6,899 nt of DNA from NCBI GenBank assembly GCA_014728875.1, contig WJKV01000030.1:1-6899 (forward strand), read 5' to 3'. How positions within the stretch are numbered: the first letter of the stretch is position 1; every line of letters starts with the position of its first letter. Made by a program: the position numbers and the translations under genes. The DNA comes from Candidatus Woesearchaeota archaeon. GTDB taxonomy: Archaea > Nanobdellota > Nanobdellia > Woesearchaeales > WJKV01. The notes below the pieces were generated by a model, which had not been told where the DNA came from, did not search any database, and was given only the letters and a program-made list of their open reading frames with translations. Shown piece by piece: positions 1 through 6,449 of this stretch.

Positions 1-1498
1 CCTCTATTGTATAGACATGGTCATCGTTGTGCGAATCCTTGACATACAGATGCACCCAGAACTTGTTGTTAACTGAAAGGAACGCAGCAGGTATTGTTAT
101 GTCTGTCTCGTGCACCAAGGCGTTGGTCCCGTTTATCGTGCCTGCATTGAAGGTCTGCAGCTCGTTTCCTGCAGGATCGATGCTGCCGGTCGCATACCAT
201 CTGTATTCCAGGTTTGGATCTGCCTTGCCGAACAGAACACCGAACAGGTCAAGGTCGTCGTCGTCGAACACAGTGATTTTCTTGTTCTCTATTGCCTTTT
301 TCCCGCCCCTTCTTCCCTGCCTCCAGCTGTGTATCAAAGCAGCTGTCAATGAGCCGGGAGCGTCCGGGTCATGGCTTTCCCCGCCGTTGATTATAATTAC
401 TATGTTTGCGAGCAGGTTGATTATGTAATTGTAATTGTTGACTATCTCCTGTTTTTCCCTGTCTTCTTTTTCATCCAGGAGGATAACCAGCGCCTCTGCT
501 ATTGCTTTCAGATGCGCTTCGAGAGTCTGCTGCTGTTTTGCAACTGCTTCTGCAGCTGCGAGGCTTGCTGCTTCTGCCATGCTGGCTGCCGCTGCGTCTG
601 CATAAGCTTTCGCGCCTTCCATTGTTATGTCTTTTATCTCCTGCGTCAGCTGCGGAAGATTCAATGCCATAGTGTTTATGTCTCCCACAAGGTCGTGGAT
701 GTCAATGTTGGGGGGGACGCTTCCGCCTGCCTGAATGTTCTGCACCAAGCCGACCAGCTGGTTCAAGGTGCTCTGGATGTTCTGCAGCTGAGGGCCGTAG
801 GTATGCATCAGCAGGTTCCAGATGTCTTCGAGCCTTGTCTTTATTTCAGTGAAATTCGTCATTGCATCTGTCCTGAACTGGTTCATGTCAGTAACATGCC
901 TCTGCAGCTCCCTTATCAAGGCCTGGACATCGCTGTTCATGCCTGCCTGGGTCCTGCTGATGTCGATAAGAACATCTGCTATCTGATTCAAAGGAAGATC
1001 CAGTCTGTTTATCCTGTCGATTATGTTTCTCACGTCGTGCTTGTCTGCAAGCCCTGCCATCTGCTGAGCAAGACTTAGCAGACTGTGCTGTATCGCTGCC
1101 AGCTGCGCAGAATAATCAGGAATGTTCAGTCCGCGGAGCAGAGTCAAGAGCTCGTCAAGCTTTGCATCCATGCTGTCGAGCTTTGTGATGATCTCTGCGA
1201 CTTTCGCATCTGTATGCGAATTGATGTCGCTGACAGCGTCATCTATCTTTCCAGAAATCCTTCTGACAACATTCTCTTCCAGGGCTGTCAGGTCAATACC
1301 CCCCACCAATGTTTTAATTTCATCAAGAACATGAAGAACCCTGTCTATCTTGGTCTCCATCCTTATCAATCTTCGAGTATGGTCCTTCAGGAATCTGAAT
1401 GCTCCGCCGAAAGCCCTCTCTACAAACTGCCTGAATGCCCTTATGTCTTTTCTGACAAGGCTTTCCTCGAATTTGACAGGGATTGTTACTCTTACCAT
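1..1498 (-). CDS. Large coiled-coil protein with Ala-rich helix and Ig-like C-terminal region, 3' end beyond window
   Basis: I do not recognise a named family. Reading the minus strand from the ATG at 1498-1496 gives 499 codons with no stop up to the left edge, so the C-terminus is missing. There is no signal peptide: the start is MVRVTIPVKFEESL. Residues about 40-255 are almost entirely helical with leucine/isoleucine heptad-like spacing (e.g. LDELLTLLRGLNI, LIRELQRHVTDM), broken by a Gly-Pro-rich spot near 258-263. Residues about 295-340 form a very Ala-rich helix, then a charged patch (DEKEDREKQE) and a short hydrophobic run at about 357-371 (IINLLANIVIII). After a basic segment (RQGRRGGKK) and a DDDD acidic run, residues from about 428 look like a beta-sandwich (EYRWYATG ... 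FWVHLYVKD), resembling Ig-like surface domains. It starts two bases after the stop of the upstream membrane protein, without a visible Shine-Dalgarno, so translational coupling is likely. Role inferred: structural or scaffold partner of that membrane protein. The reading frame is certain; the function is unknown. Confidence 0.85.
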   Translation of the reverse strand, partial: MVRVTIPVKFEESLVRKDIRAFRQFVERAFGGAFRFLKDHTRRLIRMETKIDRVLHVLDEIKTLVGGIDLTALEENVVRRISGKIDDAVSDINSHTDAKVAEIITKLDSMDAKLDELLTLLRGLNIPDYSAQLAAIQHSLLSLAQQMAGLADKHDVRNIIDRINRLDLPLNQIADVLIDISRTQAGMNSDVQALIRELQRHVTDMNQFRTDAMTNFTEIKTRLEDIWNLLMHTYGPQLQNIQSTLNQLVGLVQNIQAGGSVPPNIDIHDLVGDINTMALNLPQLTQEIKDITMEGAKAYADAAAASMAEAASLAAAEAVAKQQQTLEAHLKAIAEALVILLDEKEDREKQEIVNNYNYIINLLANIVIIINGGESHDPDAPGSLTAALIHSWRQGRRGGKKAIENKKITVFDDDDLDLFGVLFGKADPNLEYRWYATGSIDPAGNELQTFNAGTINGTNALVHETDITIPAAFLSVNNKFWVHLYVKDSHNDDHVYTIE

Positions 1499-1500
1499 TT

Positions 1501-3654
1501 TTATCTGTCTATCATCTTGATGTCAATGTCCAGCGCTGCTGTCACTTCTGCAGCGACAGTGAATGCCGTATCAAGTGTTGCTCTGTTGCCGTCAGGCGTG
1601 ATGGTGAAATTTATAGGGGTGAAGCCTGCAATTGCAGGAATGTTGAAGATCCTTTCTGCAGGAGGCGCTGCAGCGTCGAATTTTCCGTTTACCGGGTCTG
1701 CGATCAATTCTACCATGTAATTGAAGCCAGGAGGCAGTGTGACAGGATGCGGATTATAAGGATCGTCTATTGTGTCTACTATAGCCCCTGTGCTGTTGTC
1801 AGTGATATTTATCTTGAAAGTGTACCTGTTTATCTGGAGGTCGTGCGTGTTCGCCATGTCTGGATTAAGCCCCTTTGTGAAGGTCGCTGTCTGATAATCT
1901 GCCTTGCTGACTTTGATTGTCGCTGCAGGATCCGCTTCTGTATTGGGGATTCCGCTGATGGTGTAATTTCCAGAGGCGTTTGTATCTGCGTGATGCGTAT
2001 TGAATTCTACTCTGGCCCCGCCAACAGGATTGTTGTCACTGTCAGTGACCCTGCCTGTGATGCTGAAGGTTCCTGCTGTGCCGCCGAGCGGTATCTGGTA
2101 TATGGGCTGCAGAGCTGCGCTGTAGTCGATTGACAGTGCAGAATTATTTGAAGGATAGCCAGGGCTTGAAGCTCCAAGAGTGAAAGTCGTTCCTCCTCCC
2201 ATTGGAAAGACAGGATTTATCGTCCCTTCAGGGACAGTATAGACGCCTGTGCCGTCGTCTGTGTATTCGCCGGCTGTCAGTTCCCTTGGCGTTGCGCCAG
2301 GCAGGCCGAGATACAGTTTTGTGCCCGGATCAACTATCCTGTCTCCGCTCGATGCATCAATGACTTCGACATGAACATCCCTTGCACCGCCTGTGTCAGG
2401 CATCAATTCTATTATGCAGTGAGCCGGCGGACTTCTCAGATCGTCGACAGTGGAAGCCCTGGTGTTGTCAAGATAACCCGGAGATTTTGCGCCGAATGTA
2501 ACACTTAGCTGCCTGTCCAGAGGACGGTCAGTCACGATGTTCACTTCGTACTGGCCATTGCCTCTGTAGACTGCCCATATTCCTGCTCCGGGATGCTCGC
2601 CGACAGGTATTCTTACGGGTGCAGGCGCGCCTGGAGGCGAAGCATACAATTCTGTGTCTGCTTCATTGTCGATGTTATCGCCGGTGACAGCATTGCGCAC
2701 GATCAGATTGACAGGATAGGTCCTGCCTTCTGTCCCCATTGCAATGTCGAATCTTCTGTCCCTTCGGATGTTGATCGGGTCTGACTCGAAATCTGCATAA
2801 CCGTCAGCGCTGGCCTTTATCACAACATTGTCTGCCTGCGGCAGGCTGTACAGGTGATATGTGCCGTCCCTCAATGAAGTCGCAGAATAAGTGTGGCCTT
2901 CTATGGTCGCAGTGACTTTTGCTCTTCTGATTGGATCTCCTGATACTGCATCCTTCACTGTTCCATAGATGGTTCCTACTTTGCCCTCTTCTTCATCTTC
3001 CCTTTCTTCGCCTTCTTTCTTTTTTTTCTTGTCTTCCCTTTCCTCTGCAGTGCCTGAGATGATCAGGACCAGGAGCCAGACTGCGCTGATTATAATCAAT
3101 GCAAGACCGAGGCCTTCTGCCCATTTTGCCTCGCCTATCGCTCCGAACATAGAGAGTGCGAGGCCGACAGAAAAGATGCCGAAGACATTGGCCATGTCCG
3201 GCCTTTTATCAAAAGTCTGCTTCCCGAACCATCTGAACAGCATAAATATCAGGACACTAAGGATGATTGCGAAAAAAAGATTGAACTGAGGCGCAAGCGT
3301 GTTTTTTGCAAAAGAAAGAACATTATTTCTTACAAAGAAGGTAGAAAGAATAACAATGCCTGCAAGCGACAGTGCGATGACCTTGCCGTTCTTTGTGAGC
3401 TTTCCTTTTTCGCCGCTAATCTTGCTCTGTTTCAGGCCTATCGCAAATATGCCGTACATCAGGAAGAAAAACAGGAAGACAAGGACCGCGAAGACAATAG
3501 TATCTGTCTGCAGGATCTTGTGCAGCTGCCCCAGTGTCTGGTCAAGGATCTCAAATCTTATTTGAGCGCTGACAGAAGGTATTATTGCGATCAATGCAAC
3601 TATAAGAACACTAACTAAAGCTAGAAATTTAGCTACTATAGATCTTTTTTCCAT
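1501..3654 (-). CDS. Multi-pass membrane protein with long tail of carboxypeptidase-regulatory-like and repeated beta domains
   Basis: Function not recognised. Counting from the ATG at 3654 (717 aa), residues 7-30 are a signal-peptide or anchor helix ending SVSA-Q. Further hydrophobic helices lie at about 52-74, 91-109, 124-142, 156-174 and 182-202. A highly charged linker (KKKKK, then EERE and DEEE runs) covers about 203-226. The rest is beta-rich: a carboxypeptidase-regulatory-like domain at about 227-308 (GTVKDAVSGDPI...A.V, DGTYHLYSLP, ASADGY); two tandem ~100-aa repeats at 313-423 and 425-525; a second regulatory-like domain at about 528-608 (GRVTDSDNNPVGGARVEF, SGNYTISGIP, KADY); and a last beta segment at 610-717. 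An in-frame GTG lies directly upstream at 3657, but the ATG is preferred because GGTGAT sits 3 bases before it and only touches the GTG. A TATA box lies at a fitting distance upstream. It is the first gene of an operon with the coiled-coil gene. Known: such beta domains usually occur in cell-surface proteins. Inferred: membrane-tethered scaffold or surface structure. Confidence 0.9.
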   Translation of the reverse strand: MEKRSIVAKFLALVSVLIVALIAIIPSVSAQIRFEILDQTLGQLHKILQTDTIVFAVLVFLFFFLMYGIFAIGLKQSKISGEKGKLTKNGKVIALSLAGIVILSTFFVRNNVLSFAKNTLAPQFNLFFAIILSVLIFMLFRWFGKQTFDKRPDMANVFGIFSVGLALSMFGAIGEAKWAEGLGLALIIISAVWLLVLIISGTAEEREDKKKKKEGEEREDEEEGKVGTIYGTVKDAVSGDPIRRAKVTATIEGHTYSATSLRDGTYHLYSLPQADNVVIKASADGYADFESDPINIRRDRRFDIAMGTEGRTYPVNLIVRNAVTGDNIDNEADTELYASPPGAPAPVRIPVGEHPGAGIWAVYRGNGQYEVNIVTDRPLDRQLSVTFGAKSPGYLDNTRASTVDDLRSPPAHCIIELMPDTGGARDVHVEVIDASSGDRIVDPGTKLYLGLPGATPRELTAGEYTDDGTGVYTVPEGTINPVFPMGGGTTFTLGASSPGYPSNNSALSIDYSAALQPIYQIPLGGTAGTFSITGRVTDSDNNPVGGARVEFNTHHADTNASGNYTISGIPNTEADPAATIKVSKADYQTATFTKGLNPDMANTHDLQINRYTFKINITDNSTGAIVDTIDDPYNPHPVTLPPGFNYMVELIADPVNGKFDAAAPPAERIFNIPAIAGFTPINFTITPDGNRATLDTAFTVAAEVTAALDIDIKMIDR
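2080..2718 (-). repeat. Tandem ~100-residue protein repeat within the membrane protein
   Basis: Residues about 313-423 and 425-525 of the encoded protein align as two diverged copies. Shared positions include V-x-x-(D/N)A-x-(S/T)GD-x-I near the start, T-x-LY followed by PGA-x-P, a GEH/GEY element, GxY-x-V, a TF-x-x-GA-x-SPGY motif, an N a few residues later, and a closing I-x-L before a Gly-rich link. The last segment (610-717) begins similarly (I-x-(I/D)-x-STGAIVD) and may be a third, more distant copy. The repeat is at protein level; I see no close DNA identity, so the duplication is old. Confidence 0.7.
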
Positions 3655-3657
3655 CAC

Positions 3658-3663
3658 ATCACC
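3658..3663 (-). promoter_or_regulatory. Shine-Dalgarno GGTGAT for the membrane protein gene
   Basis: GGTGAT on the minus strand matches the archaeal anti-SD pairing core GGTGA. It lies 3 bases before the ATG at 3654 but abuts the GTG at 3657, so it supports the ATG as start. Confidence 0.6.
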
Positions 3664-3690
3664 GCTATTGCCTTGTTTAATAGATGTTTT

Positions 3691-3701
3691 GTTTATAAAT
3701 G
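3691..3701 (-). promoter_or_regulatory. TATA box for the minus-strand membrane/coiled-coil operon
   Basis: The near-symmetric GTTTATAAATG has the archaeal core TTTATAAA centred near 3695. With the usual ~26-base TATA-to-start spacing, minus-strand transcription would begin near 3669, giving a leader of about 15 bases that contains the GGTGAT ribosome site. This is inferred from spacing only. Confidence 0.55.
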
Positions 3702-3724
3702 TTTCTATTAGATTGATGAAAGTT

Positions 3725-3736
3725 TATTTATAAATA
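3725..3736. promoter_or_regulatory. Palindromic third TATA-like element, TATTTATAAATA
   Basis: This perfect 12-bp palindrome contains TTTATAAA on both strands. It lies between the two better-placed TATA boxes. Predicted start sites would be near 3704 on minus or 3757 on plus, neither ideally placed, so it may be an alternative minus-strand promoter or simply AT-rich spacer. Confidence 0.3.
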
Positions 3737-3746
3737 GCAAGGCAAC

Positions 3747-3757
3747 TTTTATAAAAA
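3747..3757 (+). promoter_or_regulatory. TATA box for the plsB-like/gpsA operon
   Basis: TTTTATAAAAA has its TTTATAAA core centred near 3751. A 26-base spacing puts the transcription start near 3778, only about 0-5 bases before the ATG at 3782. The mRNA is therefore probably leaderless or almost so, which agrees with the lack of a Shine-Dalgarno before that ATG (preceding bases CATATCCGGGA). Confidence 0.6.
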
Positions 3758-3781
3758 CACTCAAAACCCCCATATCCGGGA

Positions 3782-5020
3782 ATGGGAGGAAGAACAGACT
3801 TTGGGAATGTAGATTTAGAGAAAATAGCAATAGAAGAGCTAGGCGACTTTGATTTCAGTGAGATAGATTTTGATTTCAATGAAGAATTTTATAGAACTGA
3901 CATGAAAGGTTTTGCGTCATGGTTTCTTGCAAAGGCTTTTGAAAAATGGAACAATATAACAGGACTTGAGCATCTGGACGATGTGCCAAAAGACATGCCG
4001 GTCGCATTCGTCGCAACCCACAGAGAACACAGCGATTATCTCATCCATGCATTGATGCTGTTCAATCATCCCTGGTCCCCGCCTGACAGGAACTATGTCA
4101 AGATCGCTGCTGGCGAGAATCTTTATCTTAAGCTGCCGCATCGTTTTCTTCCGCTCTTAAATATCGACAAATGGATAAGATGGGCAGGTGCGTTCCAGGT
4201 CTACAGGCAGGGAAATAAAACAGAAAAAGAGAAAACAGCACTGCAGAACAGGCTTGCCATGTATGTCGCGAAACTGGTCAATGAAAATGAATCCATCCTG
4301 ATATATCCTGACAGCGGGCGCGCTTACAGCGGCAGAAGCAGATTCAATCCCGGCGCAATGCACCTGCTTTCTGTGGGCCAGCGCATCAGCGGAAAAGATT
4401 TGTGCATTGTTCCCATGGCCACCAGCTATGAAAAGACTCCGAGCGACAGGTATTTCAAATATTTTGAAGAACTGAAAGACATAAAGAAAACAAGAAAGCC
4501 CACATTGAAAGAAAATTTCGACTATTATTTCTTCGACTGGCCTGGTCTGTTTATCCATGTCTTAACAAGGGATCTTGGGAATGCCTACACAAATATCGGC
4601 AAGCCTGTTATCCTGAAGGCAGAAGATGTGCCGTTAACTATAAAGGAGATAGAAAAATACAGCGTGAGGAAAAATAAAAGGTTGCAGAAAGAATGCGAAA
4701 AACTGGTGGAAGTTACATCGACGGCCCTGTTCTGCAGGGCAGTTAAAAAAATGCAGGAAGGACAGGCAGGAAATGATGGAAAGATTTATTTACCAGACCT
4801 TATTTCGGTCATCACTGAAGAGCGCAGAAACCTGCAACAGGCAGGCGCGCGCACGGGCCATGTTGCAGACAGCAGAAATGTGGCAGAAAGAGCGATCGGT
4901 TTTTTATGCTCTCCCTGCAGGCGCATGATATACAACAGCCAGGAAACAGTCACTGTCGCCAGGCAGGACGTGATAGACTACTACGCGAACAATATTGCAC
5001 ATTTCAGGACAGCAAGATAA
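3782..5020 (+). CDS. PlsB/DHAPAT-type glycerol-3-phosphate acyltransferase
   Basis: Predicted to transfer a fatty acyl group to the sn-1 hydroxyl of glycerol-3-phosphate, giving lysophosphatidic acid at the inner membrane face. The 412-aa protein carries the family's four blocks in order. Block I is HX4D: H80-REHS-D85, the catalytic dyad. Block II is GAFQVYR at 136-142, matching G-A-F-x-(I/V)-x-R. Block III is YPDSGRAYSGR at 175-185, which lines up with the PlsB pattern F-V-E-G-G-R-S-R-T-G-R but with Asp177 for Glu and Ser178 for Gly. Block IV is IVPMATSYEK at 209-218, matching I-P-x-x-x-x-Y-E. The N-terminal ~40 residues are acidic and aromatic (DFDFSEIDFDF). No clear membrane-spanning helix is seen, so attachment is probably peripheral. 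It is much shorter than E. coli PlsB (about 800 aa), keeping essentially the catalytic region. Its stop is 4 bases before the G3P dehydrogenase, which makes its substrate. The acyl donor (CoA, ACP or phosphate) and exact subfamily cannot be told. The ATG at 3782 is supported by TATA spacing. Confidence 0.87.
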   Translation: MGGRTDFGNVDLEKIAIEELGDFDFSEIDFDFNEEFYRTDMKGFASWFLAKAFEKWNNITGLEHLDDVPKDMPVAFVATHREHSDYLIHALMLFNHPWSPPDRNYVKIAAGENLYLKLPHRFLPLLNIDKWIRWAGAFQVYRQGNKTEKEKTALQNRLAMYVAKLVNENESILIYPDSGRAYSGRSRFNPGAMHLLSVGQRISGKDLCIVPMATSYEKTPSDRYFKYFEELKDIKKTRKPTLKENFDYYFFDWPGLFIHVLTRDLGNAYTNIGKPVILKAEDVPLTIKEIEKYSVRKNKRLQKECEKLVEVTSTALFCRAVKKMQEGQAGNDGKIYLPDLISVITEERRNLQQAGARTGHVADSRNVAERAIGFLCSPCRRMIYNSQETVTVARQDVIDYYANNIAHFRTAR

Positions 5021-5024
5021 AAAA

Positions 5025-6209
5025 ATGACAGGAAAAAATGACGCACTCGATTTCAGGGTTGAAAAATTAGCAGTTCTTGGAGACGGCAAATGGGGCAGCC
5101 GGGTTTTCCATCTTTTGACAGATCCAGAGAGGCACGGAGGAGAGCAGCCTTCTTATTCTGCTGAGCTTGTAGGACCACTGAAAAAACCTAATGGAGATGT
5201 AATTCTGAGTAATGAGGGCAAAGCAGTATGGCGCGATGTAGATAGAAAAGTTCTTTCAGAAGCAGATCTCATATTTGTTGCAATTCCTGTTAAGAATTAC
5301 AGGGAAACTATCAGGACCTTGAGCGATTCTATCAATCCCAAAGCTTATGTTGTGAACGGCAGCAAAGGATGCGAATATGACCAAGAAGCAAGAACCATAC
5401 GCCTGCCGCACGAAATATTGAGGCAGGAATTGCAAGAATCTAACAGACCATGGATCGCTTCTTTGTGCGGGCCTAATATACAGCACGAAATAGAAAGAGG
5501 AAGAGCGACTTGTGCAGAAGTTGCCTGCTGGGTAGACCCTGATGAACCAAAAGACTGGCGCATCAAAAAATCATATCTAGGATTCCTGAGCAATTTCTTT
5601 TCTGTTGACCAATATGTGGTTGTCGGCAATCCAAACATTGTGGGCGTAGAACTTTCAGGCGGATTGAAGAATCTTTTTGCGAATCCTTCTGGGATGTTTG
5701 ACGGTTTCTACGACACAAGAAACGCGCACAATACAAGATCTACCTTGTTGGCATTGGCTGATTATGACATTGAATTCATTTTCAAGGAATTGTCAAGGGA
5801 AAAGATTGGATGGGAAGTAAAAGTTCCTTCAATCTCAGGCCTGGGCGATCTTATTGCCACCTGCTCCAGCCCGAAAAGCAGGAACTACAGGTTCGGTTAT
5901 GAAAGAGGAAAGGATTTCAGGGAAAGTGCGCCTGAATTATACAGGAGCGCTGAAGAAATCTGCAGAGGAATAGGACAGGTTGTTGAAAGCATTAATACAT
6001 TAGAGAGCATAATGCATTTATGTGAAGACAGGGGATGGACAGACAAACTGCTAATAATTCCGTTTATCTATCAAATGGTCCACGGCAAAAGCAATGTAGA
6101 AGATGTCTATAATGTGCTGAATGAACTGAAGCCGAGATTGACAAGAAGAAACGAATTGCTTTTTCTGCAGGATTTAAAGACATACAGGCGAAAGCAAAGA
6201 GGCCAATAA
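5025..6209 (+). CDS. gpsA: sn-Glycerol-3-phosphate dehydrogenase, NAD(P)-dependent
   Basis: Reduces dihydroxyacetone phosphate to sn-glycerol-3-phosphate with NAD(P)H in the cytoplasm. In the 394-aa protein the N-terminal Rossmann motif is VLGDGKWGSRV at 17-27 (GxGxWG). VAIP at about 85-88 and NGSKG with Lys114 follow. The family signature is LCGPNIQHEIERGRAT at 147-162 (usual form SGPSxAxEVxxGxPT). GVELSGGLKN at 207-216 supplies catalytic Lys215 and Asn216. GLGDLIATC at 272-280 supplies Asp275 and Thr279, and SRNYRFG at 285-291 supplies the phosphate-binding Arg286. The seven-residue Thr-to-Arg spacing is of the bacterial GpsA kind; animal GPD1 has five. The protein is longer than usual GpsA (about 330 aa), with a basic C-terminal tail (KTYRRKQRGQ). 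The start at 5025 lies 4 bases after the acyltransferase stop; an in-frame ATG at 4995 would overlap that gene and add ten unlike residues. No strong ribosome site is visible, so coupling to the upstream gene is likely. Confidence 0.95.
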   Translation: MTGKNDALDFRVEKLAVLGDGKWGSRVFHLLTDPERHGGEQPSYSAELVGPLKKPNGDVILSNEGKAVWRDVDRKVLSEADLIFVAIPVKNYRETIRTLSDSINPKAYVVNGSKGCEYDQEARTIRLPHEILRQELQESNRPWIASLCGPNIQHEIERGRATCAEVACWVDPDEPKDWRIKKSYLGFLSNFFSVDQYVVVGNPNIVGVELSGGLKNLFANPSGMFDGFYDTRNAHNTRSTLLALADYDIEFIFKELSREKIGWEVKVPSISGLGDLIATCSSPKSRNYRFGYERGKDFRESAPELYRSAEEICRGIGQVVESINTLESIMHLCEDRGWTDKLLIIPFIYQMVHGKSNVEDVYNVLNELKPRLTRRNELLFLQDLKTYRRKQRGQ

Positions 6210-6212
6210 TAA

Positions 6213-6223
6213 CCTTTATAAAG
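6213..6223 (+). promoter_or_regulatory. TATA box for rps27e-aIF2-alpha
   Basis: CCTTTATAAAG, core TTTATAAA at 6215-6222, lies just past the gpsA stop. The usual spacing predicts a transcription start near 6245 and a leader of about 22 bases that includes the GGAGG site. The translation genes thus appear to have their own promoter rather than depending on the lipid operon. Confidence 0.6.
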
Positions 6224-6254
6224 CAAGGGGGATTTCTTGAAGAGGAATTATATT

Positions 6255-6260
6255 GGAGGG
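6255..6260 (+). promoter_or_regulatory. Shine-Dalgarno GGAGGG for rps27e
   Basis: GGAGGG lies 6 bases before the ATG at 6267, a textbook distance. It rules out the in-frame TTG at 6237 as the start, since that would put the ribosome site inside the coding region. Confidence 0.8.
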
Positions 6261-6266
6261 CTATAT

Positions 6267-6446
6267 ATGAAACAAAGAGAATGCAGCTCAAAATATCTGA
6301 AGGTCAGGTGCCCTAAATGCAAGAACGAGCAGATCATATTCGGAAATGCCACAAGCAAGGTTCAATGTCTGGTCTGCAACAAGGATCTGGCTGTTCCGAC
6401 AGGCGGGAAAGCAACCATAAAGGCAAGGGTGCTTGAGGTTTTGTGA
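6267..6446 (+). CDS. rps27e: 30S ribosomal protein S27e
   Basis: Small-subunit ribosomal protein of archaea and eukaryotes, absent from bacteria. The 59-aa product has the diagnostic zinc ribbon: C15-PK-C18 and C34-LV-C37, which would bind one zinc ion. The surrounding sequence is also typical: a start MKQRECSSKYLKVRCPKC, an ATSKVQCLVCNKDL centre and an LAVPTGGKA stretch before the C-terminus. Length is in line with archaeal S27e (about 60 aa). The start is fixed by the GGAGGG site. aIF2-alpha follows after 15 bases. In many archaea rpl44e directly precedes this gene; here the upstream neighbour is gpsA. Confidence 0.96.
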   Translation: MKQRECSSKYLKVRCPKCKNEQIIFGNATSKVQCLVCNKDLAVPTGGKATIKARVLEVL

Positions 6447-6449
6447 GGT
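6445..6449 (+). promoter_or_regulatory. Possible Shine-Dalgarno GAGGT for aIF2-alpha
   Basis: GAGGT overlaps the rps27e stop codon (TGAGGT). It is 12 bases from the ATG at 6462, longer than usual. The interval is filled exactly by the palindrome CTTTAGCTAAAG, whose possible 4-bp stem would shorten the effective distance. Confidence 0.4.

Larger units (their letters stand above)
3668..3745. repeat. 8-bp inverted repeat flanking the divergent promoters
   Basis: TTGCCTTG at 3668-3675 is the exact reverse complement of CAAGGCAA at 3738-3745. The left arm lies at the predicted minus-strand transcription start, and the right arm directly upstream of the plus-strand TATA box, where TFB contacts occur. 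The arms could bind a shared regulator, but 8 bp is short and chance is not excluded. Confidence 0.35.

Noticed and set aside
254..266. GTC trinucleotide run as a microsatellite or repeat element
   Set aside because: Only four units; it encodes a short Asp run in the coiled-coil protein and needs no other explanation.
371..1720. Two long plus-strand open frames (371-1078 and 1085-1720)
   Set aside because: They are codon-aligned antisense shadows of the minus-strand coiled-coil gene and the end of the membrane-protein gene. Their translations are Cys/His/Val-rich with no domain sense, while the minus-strand reading is coherent across 499 codons.
1483..2133. Plus-strand 216-aa open frame
   Set aside because: It lies opposite the C-terminal part of the membrane protein and has a cysteine-rich, implausible composition; the opposite strand has clear domains.
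4157..4558. Minus-strand 133-aa open frame inside the acyltransferase gene
   Set aside because: It lies opposite the strongly conserved acyltransferase blocks and has no recognisable features or promoter.
4995..5024. Upstream in-frame ATG for gpsA
   Set aside because: It would overlap the acyltransferase gene and add ten residues not typical of GpsA; the ATG at 5025 gives a clean 4-base gap.
6237..6266. Upstream in-frame TTG start for rps27e
   Set aside because: The GGAGGG ribosome site lies downstream of it and 6 bases before the ATG at 6267, and S27e proteins begin at that point.
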